From Myrica gale (Eukaryota; Streptophyta; Magnoliopsida; Fagales; Myricaceae), in assembly GCA_963930655.1 (NCBI GenBank), contig OZ005607.1, positions 10,618,874 to 10,682,873 of the forward strand: 64,000 nt of DNA. The letters are read 5' to 3'. Below, one piece after another: positions 54,060 through 64,000 of the stretch (its first letter is position 1; the number at the start of each line of letters is the position of its first letter). The notes beneath the pieces were generated by a model. It had not been told where the DNA came from. It saw only the letters and a program-made list of their open reading frames with translations, and did not search any database. The position numbers were made by a program, and so were the translations under genes.

Positions 54060-54270
54060 TGTGTGGGGGGTTGGGTCGGTTTCAGTGGGAAATCTAAACC
54101 GACCCAATCAATTTATAAAATTAGTGAGCCAACCACTGAATCGAGCCTTTCTAAAATCAATCAGGCCCTATCGCTTTCCGTCGACCTAGTCGTTTTTGTC
54201 CCAAATGTGAACAACCTTAAGTCGCCTGGTCGGTTTTGTCCCAAATGTGAACACCCCTGTAGGATACAGT
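54060..54270. repeat. hAT-terminus-like sequence with a 41-bp direct repeat
   Basis: ttttgtcccaaatgtgaaca occurs at 54195 and 54235. The right end gtgaacacccctg is, inverted, caggggtgttcac, a common plant hAT start. The partner end was not found. Confidence 0.4.
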
Positions 54271-54311
54271 GAGAGATCACATATTAAAACCATAAACACC
54301 AAAACCAAAAT

Positions 54312-54527
54312 ATGGGCATGTTCATTTTGTCAAAATTTTAAGAATTTGAATCCAATTTTTTAAAATTACAGTATAAATTTTACTTCTACACGAATACTAA
54401 TACAACTCAATATTACATTTTTTACTAACATTAATACAAGTCAACAACTTCTAAGTATATAACAATAAACTCAAACGATCAAACACTTTAAATTCTAAAA
54501 AAATCTCACTAAAAATGAACATGTAAG
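54312..54527. mobile_element. MITE, family B
   Basis: Left end gggcatgttcattttgtcaa; inverse of right end acatgttcatttttagtg. The interior tactaatacaactcaatatt is the inverse of the copy at 63601. Confidence 0.8.
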
Positions 54528-54848
54528 TCAGCTCAACGTCCTATCTACAGTACTTTGTGGTGAGGTCCTATCTATATACAGTAGGACAGAGTTAGGGGCA
54601 GTGCCCCTCTCCCGACCCCCCAAATTCAGCAAAATGTGTTGCCTCTTACAGGCAAATTAAAAAGCAGTTTTAAAAAAAAATTGTATTTGTTTTTTTCATT
54701 TTGACGGCTTCAAATTTTATTTTTAAAAAAGTAGCTCCCTAAAATATAATTCCCCTGCACTTTAAAAAAAAAAAACATATCCGTAGTAGTTGGGGCAGCT
54801 TGGATTTGTGATCAAGGACAAGCGCTCACTCATCTTTGAATATCACAA

Positions 54849-55045
54849 GGGTGGGTTTGTGTGGTAAAATTTTTGGTATTGAGTTTAGTGTTGGTATTAG
54901 GTTTAGTGAAAAAGTGAAGAGAGAGGTAATATTTTATAATTTTTGTAAATTTTTATATTTTTTGATGGAAGAGAGAGATTATATTGGAGTATTTTATTAG
55001 GAGAGAGATAAAATTTTGGGTAAAATTTTAGTGACAAACGCAGCC
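54849..55045. mobile_element. MITE, family A
   Basis: gggtgggtttgtgtggtaaa on the left, gacaaacgcagcc on the right, with the shared interior ggtttagtgaaaaagtgaag and tattttattaggagagaga. Confidence 0.88.
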
Positions 55046-56364
55046 TTAGTCGTGAATTGGAGATAGGCTCCGACGTGGCATATCAGTTTAGCCTTATCAG
55101 TTTATCTTAAAATCGTGTACTCCACCGGTACCACCATGAATCTAGTAAAAAAAATTATCATATTTTTATATTTTATTTCTGAAAATAATAACCCACGTTG
55201 GAAAGTAAGAAAAGTTTATAAAGTTATAAATAAATAAATACAAAGTTCCGTTTATTTACTAAAATCTTCAAATTCGGTTTGAACGAGGAACTCTTCTTCC
55301 ATTTGAAATTCTTGATTCCAAAAATTCATTCTACGCAATCAAGTCAATCTTTCCACACACTCACGTGCAATCGGCTTCTTCACATGAACTGAAACACTCA
55401 GTCTTAGTAGATCTCCAGCAACCTCTGGAGTTACCCTTCGTTGACAAGGTAAATCTTGATGATCGAAATCCAAACCAAGTTCCAAAAAGAGAAGAAAATG
55501 TCAAAAGATTTGCTCTCAGTTTACACACCAACGAAATAGTAACAGGGAATATCTCACAAATGCTCCGAAAAACTAGATCTCTCAAAATTATTTCAATGAA
55601 AGTTTTAAATGAATCAGTGAAAATGATTTGTATACTCTGAAAGGTTGGAGGGAAGGTATTCACAAAGTTTTCGAGAGTTCTTGAATCTTAGGCGCATCTG
55701 TTAAAACCGTTACAACAATCTTTTGTCAATTCTGATCAAATTGTAAGCGAACTCTGATCAAACTTCGAGTGCTTCAAAAAATCACCGTGTCAACTTCGCG
55801 TTAGTAAAATATACGAAGACTTCAAGCAAACTGTAACCATTCTCAGACAATCACCAAATTTTTTGAACCGCTGGACTTTAACATAACTTTATTAATCACA
55901 TATATCAGGAATAACTAAGACACGACATGAAATTTTTACGTCCATTAAAATACGTCTACACCTATCAAAATATTAAAATTCTTCCTATTTTAAAGAATTC
56001 TAGAAAAAACTAAAATTTCATAATAAATTTTAGAAACTTATTTAATTTATTTAAGCATTAATGAAAATGTTACGGGCCAACCAGGCACGGGCCCATGTAT
56101 TAAAAGAACAACAATTGGGTCGGATCCCGTAAGACAATAATAGTACATTCGCATATGTAGCGCGTGGAACATCCTCCAATGATTACTGGAGTCCTTGACT
56201 TTTTGCTCTTCCGGTATTTCCAAGGTTGAAACCTGAAACTCCTCAAAAATTCTTACAAAAAATTTAAAAAATAGTCTAAATTTTATTTTAATTAATGAAG
56301 AAAGATAATTTAATAAAAAAAATAATTTATTTATAATTATTTATTAACTCGAAATTTTAGCATG
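55046..56364. other. No gene recognised
   Basis: A 91-codon plus-strand frame at 55365-55640 (SHELKHSVLVDLQQPLELPF) and its minus-strand shadow match nothing I know. It could be a decayed exon. The rest is A+T-rich. Confidence 0.4.
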
Positions 56365-56830
56365 TAAATAATTAGGCCTAAATGCTTCGTACGTCCCTGG
56401 GGTATGACCCTTTCCCAACTTAGTCCTTAGGGTATGAATTTCCCTTAAAAAATCCCTGGGGTTTTGCCCTATTCCCCGAAGAGTCCTGCCGTCAACTAAA
56501 TGGACGGAAATGCAGACGTGGCTGACGGCGAACACGTGGAAACTGACATGCAAATTACCAACCAATAGCAGTGTGACACGTGTCAGTGAATAAAAAATAA
56601 AAGATTTTTTTTAAAAAAATTAAAATTTAATAAAAAATATTTTTATAATTTAAAAAAAAAAAAAAAAAAGGGGAAGGATCGGCCGATCCTTCCCCGGTGA
56701 TCCTCCACCGGCCAAAGTACCGGCCGGTGGGTATTTTGGCCGCCCAGAACTGGGCGGCCAGCGGGGGGAGGAGAAATCCCCCCCACCGGCGCGGCTGGGG
56801 GACCGCCCAAAATCCTTCTACATCCCCAAA
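56365..56830. mobile_element. One arm plus core of a Mutator-like inverted-repeat element
   Basis: The outer arm has the style cgtccctggggtatgaccct, then cttagtccttagggtatgaa, then ccgtcaactaaatggacgga and gacacgtgtcagtgaataaa. After an A/T stretch comes a GC-rich core with hairpins (ggatcggccgatcc; ggccgcccagaactgggcgg). A matching right arm was not found. The core matches that of the two-armed element at 61925-62640. Confidence 0.6.
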
Positions 56831-57628
56831 TGATTACTATTAATTGAGTAACGCAAATGACTACACTAAATTATTATTGCTAAATTAGTTTTCAAGAACG
56901 AAGCTTGGGGCGAGCGGTGACCCGGACACCCAAAACTATGAGAATAATTTTGAACTTTCTAGTTTGAACCCAAATAATTGGCCTCAATTATTTGTGGTTA
57001 ATATTAAAATATTTATTATTATTAAAATATTTATTAAAAATATTCTCTCTTCACTTTTCATCAACTCCTATAAAATATTTTTATTTTTTCACAAATAATA
57101 ATATTTCACAAACCTCAATACTCAAAATTTTCATACTCAAACAACACCTTATATAACGTCTTAAGAGAAATATTCTATAACTTCAACTTCGATCCTTGTG
57201 CATAACTGACATTCAGTAACCAAAATTTTAACTCTAAAATTTTATTATCATTAAAAAAAATTTCTCCTCACTATCTTATTAATTTTTTTTATCATCAACT
57301 TTTTCACTAAATGTAAGTTAGATTAAAAATAATATGTATTACTGCGGAATTTTTACCTTTTTTCCCCAGCTTGTAGGAGATTTTAATGGTTAGATGAGCA
57401 GCGGCAACACTGACTGAGAGAGCGAGTGGACGGTGGTGGACAGTGCCGTGTTTTTACAGGTGGCAAAAAGGGATTGGACAATGGGCGGCGAAAAGGACAG
57501 CTATGCGTGGTCGTTTTGGAGTGGGGCTACTTGCGCGACGGGTTACAGCCAGTGGAAAAGATGCAATCAATCATGATGTTGGTGTCGGCTATAGAGGAAG
57601 TTTTACCACTTGCCAGAATTGGAAAATT
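56831..57628. other. No gene recognised; possible MITE remnant at 57020-57150
   Basis: 57040-57150 (ttcatcaactcctataaaat, acaaacctcaatactcaaaa) resembles the interior of the 51937-type MITE. Frames at 57426-57667 (two overlapping, one starting MDGGGQCRVFTGGKKGLDNG) are unsupported. Confidence 0.4.
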
Positions 57629-57937
57629 AGGGTGATGTTCGTTTTGAGAAAAAATGTAGGATTTTAGAGAAGTTGTGAATTTTTATGTTGAATAGTATTT
57701 TATTGGTGTTTGTGTAAAGTGGAGAGAGAAATGATTTGATGTAATTGTTTAATAAAAAATATTGGAGTTATGTGAAAAAGTATAGAGAGAGAAAATTTAT
57801 GTTGAATAAAAAATTAAAAAGTTGTTGGAGATTGTGTAAAATGTATTGGTTTTTGTGTTTGAATTATGAATATGTTCGGTGGTAGAATTGTGAATATACT
57901 TAGAATCCTGAAAATATGGTGAAAACGAACATACCCT
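57629..57937. mobile_element. MITE, family B (both ends clear)
   Basis: Left end agggtgatgttcgttttgag; inverse of right end agggtatgttcgttttcacc. Interior ttggtgtttgtgtaaagtgg. Length 309 bp. The best-defined copy of the family in this window. Confidence 0.85.
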
Positions 57938-57999
57938 AGGTTTAACAAAAGGTTTTAACTAAGGTAGGACGATTCCCTTAAGGGGAAGGAAGGTACGTA

Positions 58000-58198
58000 G
58001 GTTGTGTTTGTGTTGTAATATTTTTGGTATGGGAATATGTGTTGGTATTGGGTTTAGTGAAAAGTTGAGGAGAGAGGTAATTTTTTATATTTTTTGTAAT
58101 TTTTTATATTTTTTTATGGTAAAGAGAGAGATTATATTGAAGTATTTTATTAGGAGAGAGATAAAATTTTGGGGGATATTATGAATGCAAACGCAGCC
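58000..58198. mobile_element. MITE, family A, with 3-bp target duplication
   Basis: ggttgtgtttgtgttgtaat on the left, gcaaacgcagcc on the right, flanked by gta on both sides (57997-57999 and 58199-58201). The 199-bp size and 3-bp duplication favour a PIF/Harbinger- or CACTA-type origin. Confidence 0.88.
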
Positions 58199-58466
58199 GT
58201 AATTGTGTGACTAAGGAAAGTAATCTCCCATCTCTTTTTTGTTTTTGCCCTTTGTTACTTTTAGTTATTCCCTAATTTCTATGTTTCCACTGCCACGTGT
58301 AGGTACTTTTCTCTTTGTTTAAGAAAAGCAAATAAATGGAGGACCTACAAGCAAATTTTGTAGTTGTCTTGTCGAAGAATAAGGCACCACCTTTACTTTG
58401 TAGTGAAAAGTCATGCTTGACCCTATGAGATGGATGTAGAAAAAAAAGACCCAATGAGTTGAAACT

Positions 58467-58935
58467 TTTATTCCTACCCAATAATCTGTCTTTTTTTTTT
58501 TCTGAATAAATAACCTGATCAAATTGGCAGGGCTTAGTGATTTTTGTTTTGTTTTCTTACTGGTAGCATTTTATTGAAACAGTCCGCCTATATGTTCAAA
58601 AAAATATTTTTAGTAGTTTATTTTGGAGGTACATTTCGATCATTTTACATGCGTTTACGTCTGACTTAAGTATTGATTTCGACGGGAGAGTATGTTGATA
58701 ATTTTCGTAAGTTAAAAGACGTAAATCGCTATTTTTATAGTTAGGAGTCGAGTTTGAAATTGACCCAGAGTAGGGGATGGACAATGACATTACCACTTAT
58801 TCCTATCTAATAATATGCCTTTTCTTTTTCTTTTTTATGAATAAATAACCTGATAAAATTTACAGTGCTTAGTGATTTTTTCTGGTAGCATTTTAATGAA
58901 ACAGTCATTATATATGTTCAAAAAATATTTGATAT
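58467..58935. repeat. Direct duplication, two copies of about 145 bp, 326 bp apart
   Basis: 58467-58615 and 58793-58935 share ttattccta.c.aataat, tgaataaataacctgat.aa, gcttagtgattttt, ctggtagcatttta.tgaaacagtc and tatgttcaaaaaa. The copies differ by scattered changes and small gaps. Confidence 0.88.
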
Positions 58936-61270
58936 TAAAATTAGACATTTATATATATATATATATATAAAAGAGTGGAATGAAGCTTCCAGCATATCCT
59001 ACTTTCTCTAGGCGTGATTATAAAAACTTCTTATCGCTACAAAATGTTCAAATTTAATCATAACTATCCATTCCAAAAAAAGATAATTGTCACTAAAGCT
59101 CCACGATATTTGAGTTAATTTTACATAGTGTTTGTTTTCGGAATCGGGCATGTTATAAAAAATTATAAATTAATACTTTTTTTACATCAAATAATTCTTT
59201 ATTATTATAATATTAACTCAAATCTTCTCTTTTCTCATTTTTTTTATCAACTCTCATAAAATATCTTTACTATTTTTTTTTGATAATTAATATCTTTATC
59301 TTTATCTTTACTGTTTTACCAACCTCAATATCTCAACATTTCCATCACTTTAAAATTTCTACAAACAATCACCACCCTAGAAGCGAGAGAATTCGTTGTT
59401 CAAGAACTCCTACCCTACACCCATTTTTAAGTGTCTATTTTCAAATTCTCAAACAAAAGATTTCCAACTGTTAGAATGAAGCAACAGTTGAATCATTGCC
59501 CTGATTCAAAAGTATTCAAGCTGAACAGTGAACTGCACTTTCTTACTCTTCATCACTTATATAACCTAAACAATGGGTATGGAATCCTAGAGGCTAGAGC
59601 ACAGTTTTGACAGATACTTCTGAGACGAACATTTAAAATCTCATTTACTTTTTCTTCTTTTCTGAGAAAAATCGTATGAACACTAGACAAAGGTCTGAAC
59701 ATATGTCCGTATTTGACGTACTGGCAAGCACAACACATTGAATGTGGCAAATGATATTATAGAAGACGTGAAAACGACAAATCGTGGTATTAAATTCTTG
59801 AACTGCACGTGCTTAAAACTATGAAAAAAGTGTCCAAATTTCATGAATCCACAAGGCACACTTATTAATTTGTTAAAGGAAACTACTCTTACATAAAAAT
59901 ATTTTTGTGATGTTCGAGATTAAGCCTTGAAACTAGGCACAGTTGATTTTTGTGAGATTTGTAGAATTTAAAATGTTTTAAAAAAATTTAAATAATATTG
60001 AAATTTATTAGTATTTGAGTAGAAGTTGTTGACTTGTATTAATATTTGAATATATTCCTATTGTTGTTTGAGGGTACCGAAAAATTGTAAGGTGTAGTAT
60101 AAAATTACTACCGACAAAGACGGATTGCTGCACCTAACAATAGTGAAAATCCAAAAAAACCTGCTCACGTGATGACGGTAACAATTATTACCCTAACTGA
60201 CGCCGGACTTGGAACAGCTCGACTTGAAACTTGGCTACGTGTAGGCATATTTGGCCTTAAAGACATCGTTATCATTCTCTTTCTTTTACACGAGGCAAAG
60301 AAACTTGAATTCAAGTGCACTTCGAATCCTGGGAAAGGCAAAAGGGTGTATGGATGGACAGTCATATGGCAGGCAAAAGGGTGGTATATGGCAGCCAACT
60401 AGTAGGATCAAATCTCGTGGACATTTTTGAAGATTTCTAGATTTGGGGTTTCCTATGTAGCCAAAAAGGAGGAGGACTGAGGAGAAGATTAAAAACATGT
60501 GCTTTGTGTTCGTGGAATATCGACGTCAAAGTTTGCGTCTAAAAGAGGTGGGTTGTTTCCTTAAGCTACGTGGTGATCAATCATCCTAGGACCCATATTA
60601 TTAAATTAACTTCTTGCCGCTTCAACGTTGCTCGCGCTTGACGATGAATCCGAGAGTCCGAGAAGACAAAACCCTTATTAGAATTTTTATAATTTATTTA
60701 AATATTATTACATTATATTTATATATCTTCTTTTACTATTCAGATTTATGTTCTTGAAGTTTCTTGTGGTCTCGTGCTTTTCATGAATCACGCATTTGGC
60801 GGTGTCCTTCGTCTTTGGTTCCCGTTCCAATGAATTTGGTTTTAAGAAAAAGAAAAAGGAAAGAGGCGGAGATTATATCTTGTTTCTGAAATCCGATCAA
60901 TTGATTTGTCGCGTTTGGCCAACTAAAATTTTAATCTCTAAAATTTATAATCATTATAATTATTTTTCTCTCTTCATTTTTTTACAAATTTCTTTTATTT
61001 TTTATTCATATTTTTTCCAACTTTTTTATTCTCTTTTCAACTTTTTATCCCCTCTTCATTTACTCCCTTCTTATTTAGAATTTTGACTTCCCACGTTTTC
61101 TTTTTATAGTTGACCCTTAATTGCTACCCCCAAGAAAATAGTTGTTAAATTACTAGTGGGACTGTTAGAGTTCTTTCCTCTCTCTTTCTATTATTTTTTT
61201 TCAATTTAGTTCCTAAATTTTTGTCCCTATTACAACATTAAATATAATGACTAATTTCCAAATCAGTATC
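58936..61270. other. No gene recognised; possible MITE remnants
   Basis: A TA tract is at 58950-58969. 59127-59380 has ends tagtgtttgttttcgg and acaatcaccaccctag with a family A-like interior (tcaaatcttctcttttctca). 59940-60070 resembles family B (gttgacttgtattaatattt). Frames at 60169-60402 and 60796-61086 are unsupported. Confidence 0.45.
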
Positions 61271-61274
61271 TTCT

Positions 61275-62013
61275 GTCAGTTCGTCATTGATGAGAAGCCA
61301 CGCCTCCTGTTGGTACTTATCCCTTCGGCTCGCGTATAGAAATCACATGCACAAAATTCGAGGATTACCGCACGATAAAACTCATAATATTATCCAATAC
61401 CCTCGACATTAGTTAGCGGAAATCTTCATTTAAAAGGTTATTGGTTAAAAAGGTTGTAAGTCGATTTAGAAACTTAAACAAAGGAAATGAAATTGCATAA
61501 AATATTAAAAATCTGTATTTTGCACTTTACTAGTGAAAACTTTAGTCAGTTAACGATTAAAAGAAAAAAATGGCAAAATCGTAAAAATATCGTATTGTAA
61601 TAATTACTTATTTAAGAAACTCAATGAACCTTTTTAAAAACTCGTCAGTTCGTCATTGATGAGAAGTCACGCCTCATGCTGGTACTTACCCTTCGAATCG
61701 CGTATAGGCATCACATGCACAAAATTCGAGGATTACCGCATGATAAAAACTCATAATATTATCCAATACCCTCGACATTAGTTAGCGGAAATCTTCATTT
61801 AAAAGGTTACTGGTTAAAAAAGTTGTAAATCGGTTTAAAAACTTAAACAAAGGAAATGAAATTGCATAAAATATTAAAAATCGGTATTTTGCACTTTACT
61901 AATGAAAACCTTAGTCAGTTAACAATTAAAAGAAAAAAATGGCAAAATCGTAAAAAATATCGTATCGTAATAATATACACTTATTTAAGAAACTCACTAA
62001 ACCTTTTTAAAAA
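61275..62013. repeat. Tandem duplication, two copies of about 369 bp
   Basis: The copies begin at 61275 and 61644 with cgtcagttcgtcattgatga-type text and share tgcacaaaattcgaggatta, ataatattatccaataccct and cgacattagttagcggaaat. Identity is high (roughly 95 percent by eye). The end of the second copy overlaps the left arm of the following inverted-repeat element. Confidence 0.92.
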
Positions 62014-62640
62014 CTCATTAGGTTTATCATTTCGATATAAAACTCACTGAACCCAAAGCCGTTAGACCTACTCAACGGAAAATTCATCACGTCCAATCAT
62101 AATGTGACACGTGTCATTAAATAAATAAAAATAAAAATAAAAATTATTAAAAATCAATAAAAAATCATTATTAAAAAACGGATACTTTCACGGTGAAGGG
62201 GAGATTCGGTTGCGGGATGGGGGGAGCTACCCCAACCCCCACCCAGATCACCGCCGGGGTGGAGGCACCCTCCCTCTGGCTGCCCAAAACTGGGCAGCCA
62301 GTGGTGGAGGGAGGGAGATCCTCCTCCCCCGGCGGGCAGAAGTGAACCGTGAAAGTTTTTCGTTTTTCGTTTTTTTAGTTTTAGTTTTTTATTGATTTTA
62401 GATTTTTTCTATTTTTTAAAAAAATATTTTTTTATTTATTTAATGGCACATGTCATATTATGATTGGACGTGATGAATGTTCCGTTAAACAGGTCTAATG
62501 ACGTTGGTTCAGTGAGTTTTTATACTGAAATGATAAATCTAGTGAGCGTTTATAATTTTTTAAAATTGAATGGATTTTTTTAAAATAGCGTTAAAAACTA
62601 AGTATGATATTTGTTAATTTTGCTATTTTATCAAATGTAC
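61925..62640. mobile_element. Inverted-repeat element with GC-rich core
   Basis: The arms pair: aactcactgaaccca, gttagacct..t.aacgga, attcatcacgtccaatcata and attaaataaataaa on the left against the inverse of 62440-62560. They extend outward weakly to about 61925 and 62640. The core 62180-62350 is GC-rich with the hairpin tggctgcccaaaactgggca. No protein is present. The core is related to that at 56740. Confidence 0.8.
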
Positions 62641-63600
62641 GGGTGCCCATGGACTCAACCCTGTGGAAAAAAAAAACCGACCTGTGGGCGAGAGGGAGAG
62701 GGACAGATGAAAAGCACGTGTTATACATGTTAGAGAAGCACCATAGCCTATACTCTATAGGACGGCTGGGGACACATTGGGAATTTGGAGCCTTTGACGA
62801 GGGCAACCCGTCCATAAATCAATTACAGATTCCGTTTTCTTTTCGCTCCTGCTGTGACTGTCCGTTTCTACGACTCCTCCCTCCTTATTCTTCCTCAAAA
62901 GAGGAGAATATTTAAATATAACGCAACGTTTTTTTTTTTTTATAAGTAACGCAACGGTTGTTACTTGTTACCTGTTAGTGTATTAGTGTTGACTGGACAT
63001 GGGCAGTTCGGGCAAGGAGTGGTTCACAGCTGTCAGAGTCTGGGCAGGTACCAACGTGTACGGCTATTACATGCTCAGCCCACTCCCTCTTTATTTATAA
63101 ATATTTATCTCCTTTTTAATTACTCCTAATTTTGTTTTGTACAATATATTTTTAATACATAAAATAGTTGTGATGTTGTCATGGCTTACACGCTCTCACA
63201 TGTTGTGCATGTTACATGATTGAGTTTTGTTGTTTAGCTTCATGTATTTCTCACACCTCAGAATATATATATTATTTTTCTAAAATTTCCCAAATTTCTT
63301 TTAAAGAAAATTATATTCGGAGCCTATGGAAAAAGAATCACACAAATATCATGGTCTGTATTTTTCTTAAACCGTAGTCAATGCATACAATTTTTGATGA
63401 ATGAAATGAGCAGTAAGTTAACTCGTTGATTCCCGAGGAAAAAAAAAAAGTAACTTGACACTTTTTAATTATGTGGGTATTGATACTTTGTATTTTAATC
63501 TATTATTTTTGTCTCATTACACATATATGCTATCGATTCTAAACACTTTGCACCTTTTGATAAAAAAAAAATATGTAATTTAAAACCAAAATGAATTTTT
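62641..63600. other. No gene recognised
   Basis: The plus-strand frame 62604-62915 and its minus-strand shadow (62591-62815) match nothing known. cgcaacgtttttttttttta is followed by a near-repeat, taacgcaacg, at 62947. Otherwise A+T-rich. Confidence 0.45.
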
Positions 63601-63827
63601 AGGGCATATTCGATTTGGCGAAATTTTTAGGATTTGAAGTGTTTTGAAAATTTTTAGGTGATGTTTGAGTTTTATTGGTGTTTGTGTAGAATGTGTTGAC
63701 TTATATTGATGTTTGTAAAAAATGTAATATTTAGTTGTATTGGTATTCGTGTAAAAATAATATTGAGATTGTAATTTTAGAAAGTTTTATTCAAATTCTT
63801 AAAATTTCGACAAAACGAACATGTTTG
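63601..63827. mobile_element. MITE, family B
   Basis: Left end agggcatattcgatttggcg; inverse of right end aacatgttcgttttgtcgaa. Interior ttggtgtttgtgtagaatgt and gacttatattgatgtttg as in the other copies. Confidence 0.8.
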
Positions 63828-64000
63828 CAAAATGACAATTTTGTCTTCATGCATCTTTTGGCAGTGACTATTTTACGAGGGTAAAATTATAATTTTAAGG
63901 TAAAAAATTAAATTCTGATGTAATGTGACAAAATTAATAGATTTAGTTGCAAAGTGTCAGGACTCACATAGTTGGAGAGTGCATAATATATTTAATAAAA

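Noticed and set aside
53946-54272. 108-codon plus-strand frame through the TA microsatellite
   Set aside because: Half of it is an IYIYIY run from the (TA)n tract; the rest matches nothing.
57426-57667. Two overlapping plus-strand frames (MDGGGQCRVF and a shifted partner)
   Set aside because: No homology, and the second runs into a MITE.
1-64000. tRNA and rRNA genes
   Set aside because: The only A/B-box pair I found is the SINE at 13861-14070; no cloverleaf or rRNA core motif was seen by eye.

Overview
This window is nuclear DNA of a flowering plant, most likely a eudicot. It is A+T-rich, every protein trace matches plant proteins or plant transposons, exons have plant-type GT..AG borders, and there are no operons or ribosome binding sites. 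Almost all of it is transposon-derived. The only plausible host gene family is a small, unnamed protein family present three times on the minus strand (copies A, B and C). I cannot name the species.

Layout. 1-2237 is a Ty1/copia fossil, followed by a MITE and a repeat of unknown class with a minisatellite (2881-4600). 4607-10030 is a decayed L1-type LINE on the minus strand. 10290-16296 is a complete non-autonomous CACTA element with a TAA target duplication; it carries exons copied from several host genes (ALDH7, UBP3/4, ERO1 and at least one unidentified exon) plus a SINE. 16443-17512 is a Mutator-like inverted-repeat element carrying the last coding part of an ACC synthase gene. It is followed directly by another Mutator-like element (17518-18277).

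18780-28010 holds gene copies A and B in a roughly 2.2 kb segmental duplication. Between them lie a hAT remnant (21084-22565) and a long-inverted-repeat element (22566-25805), which contains a second Mutator-like element with a perfect 9-bp target duplication. 28140-29330 is a copia fossil. 29873-32339 is a hAT element with intact termini and a perfect 8-bp target duplication. Inside it are a palindrome of about 1 kb, with the BED-finger exon of a transposase on both arms, and a minisatellite. Gene copy C (33545-38120) is split by a young copia element (33935-37373). A nearly complete hAT transposase element (38214-41855) sits in the leader repeat of a Ty3/gypsy fossil (to 46268), itself present in two broken pieces with 46-bp minisatellites.

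From 46.3 kb onward the sequence is sparse and A+T-rich: a foldback element, a 354-bp TRIM (49777-50130), many copies of two MITE families, inverted-repeat elements with a GC-rich core, and local tandem duplications. No confident host gene was found there.

Main points of interest. (1) At least two, perhaps three, different DNA transposons here have captured host gene exons. (2) The palindromic hAT could yield double-stranded RNA against its own transposase family. (3) Two unrelated loci share a palindromic TGTCGACA motif in pairs set almost invariably 21 bp apart. All identifications are by eye from translated motifs; no database search was run.
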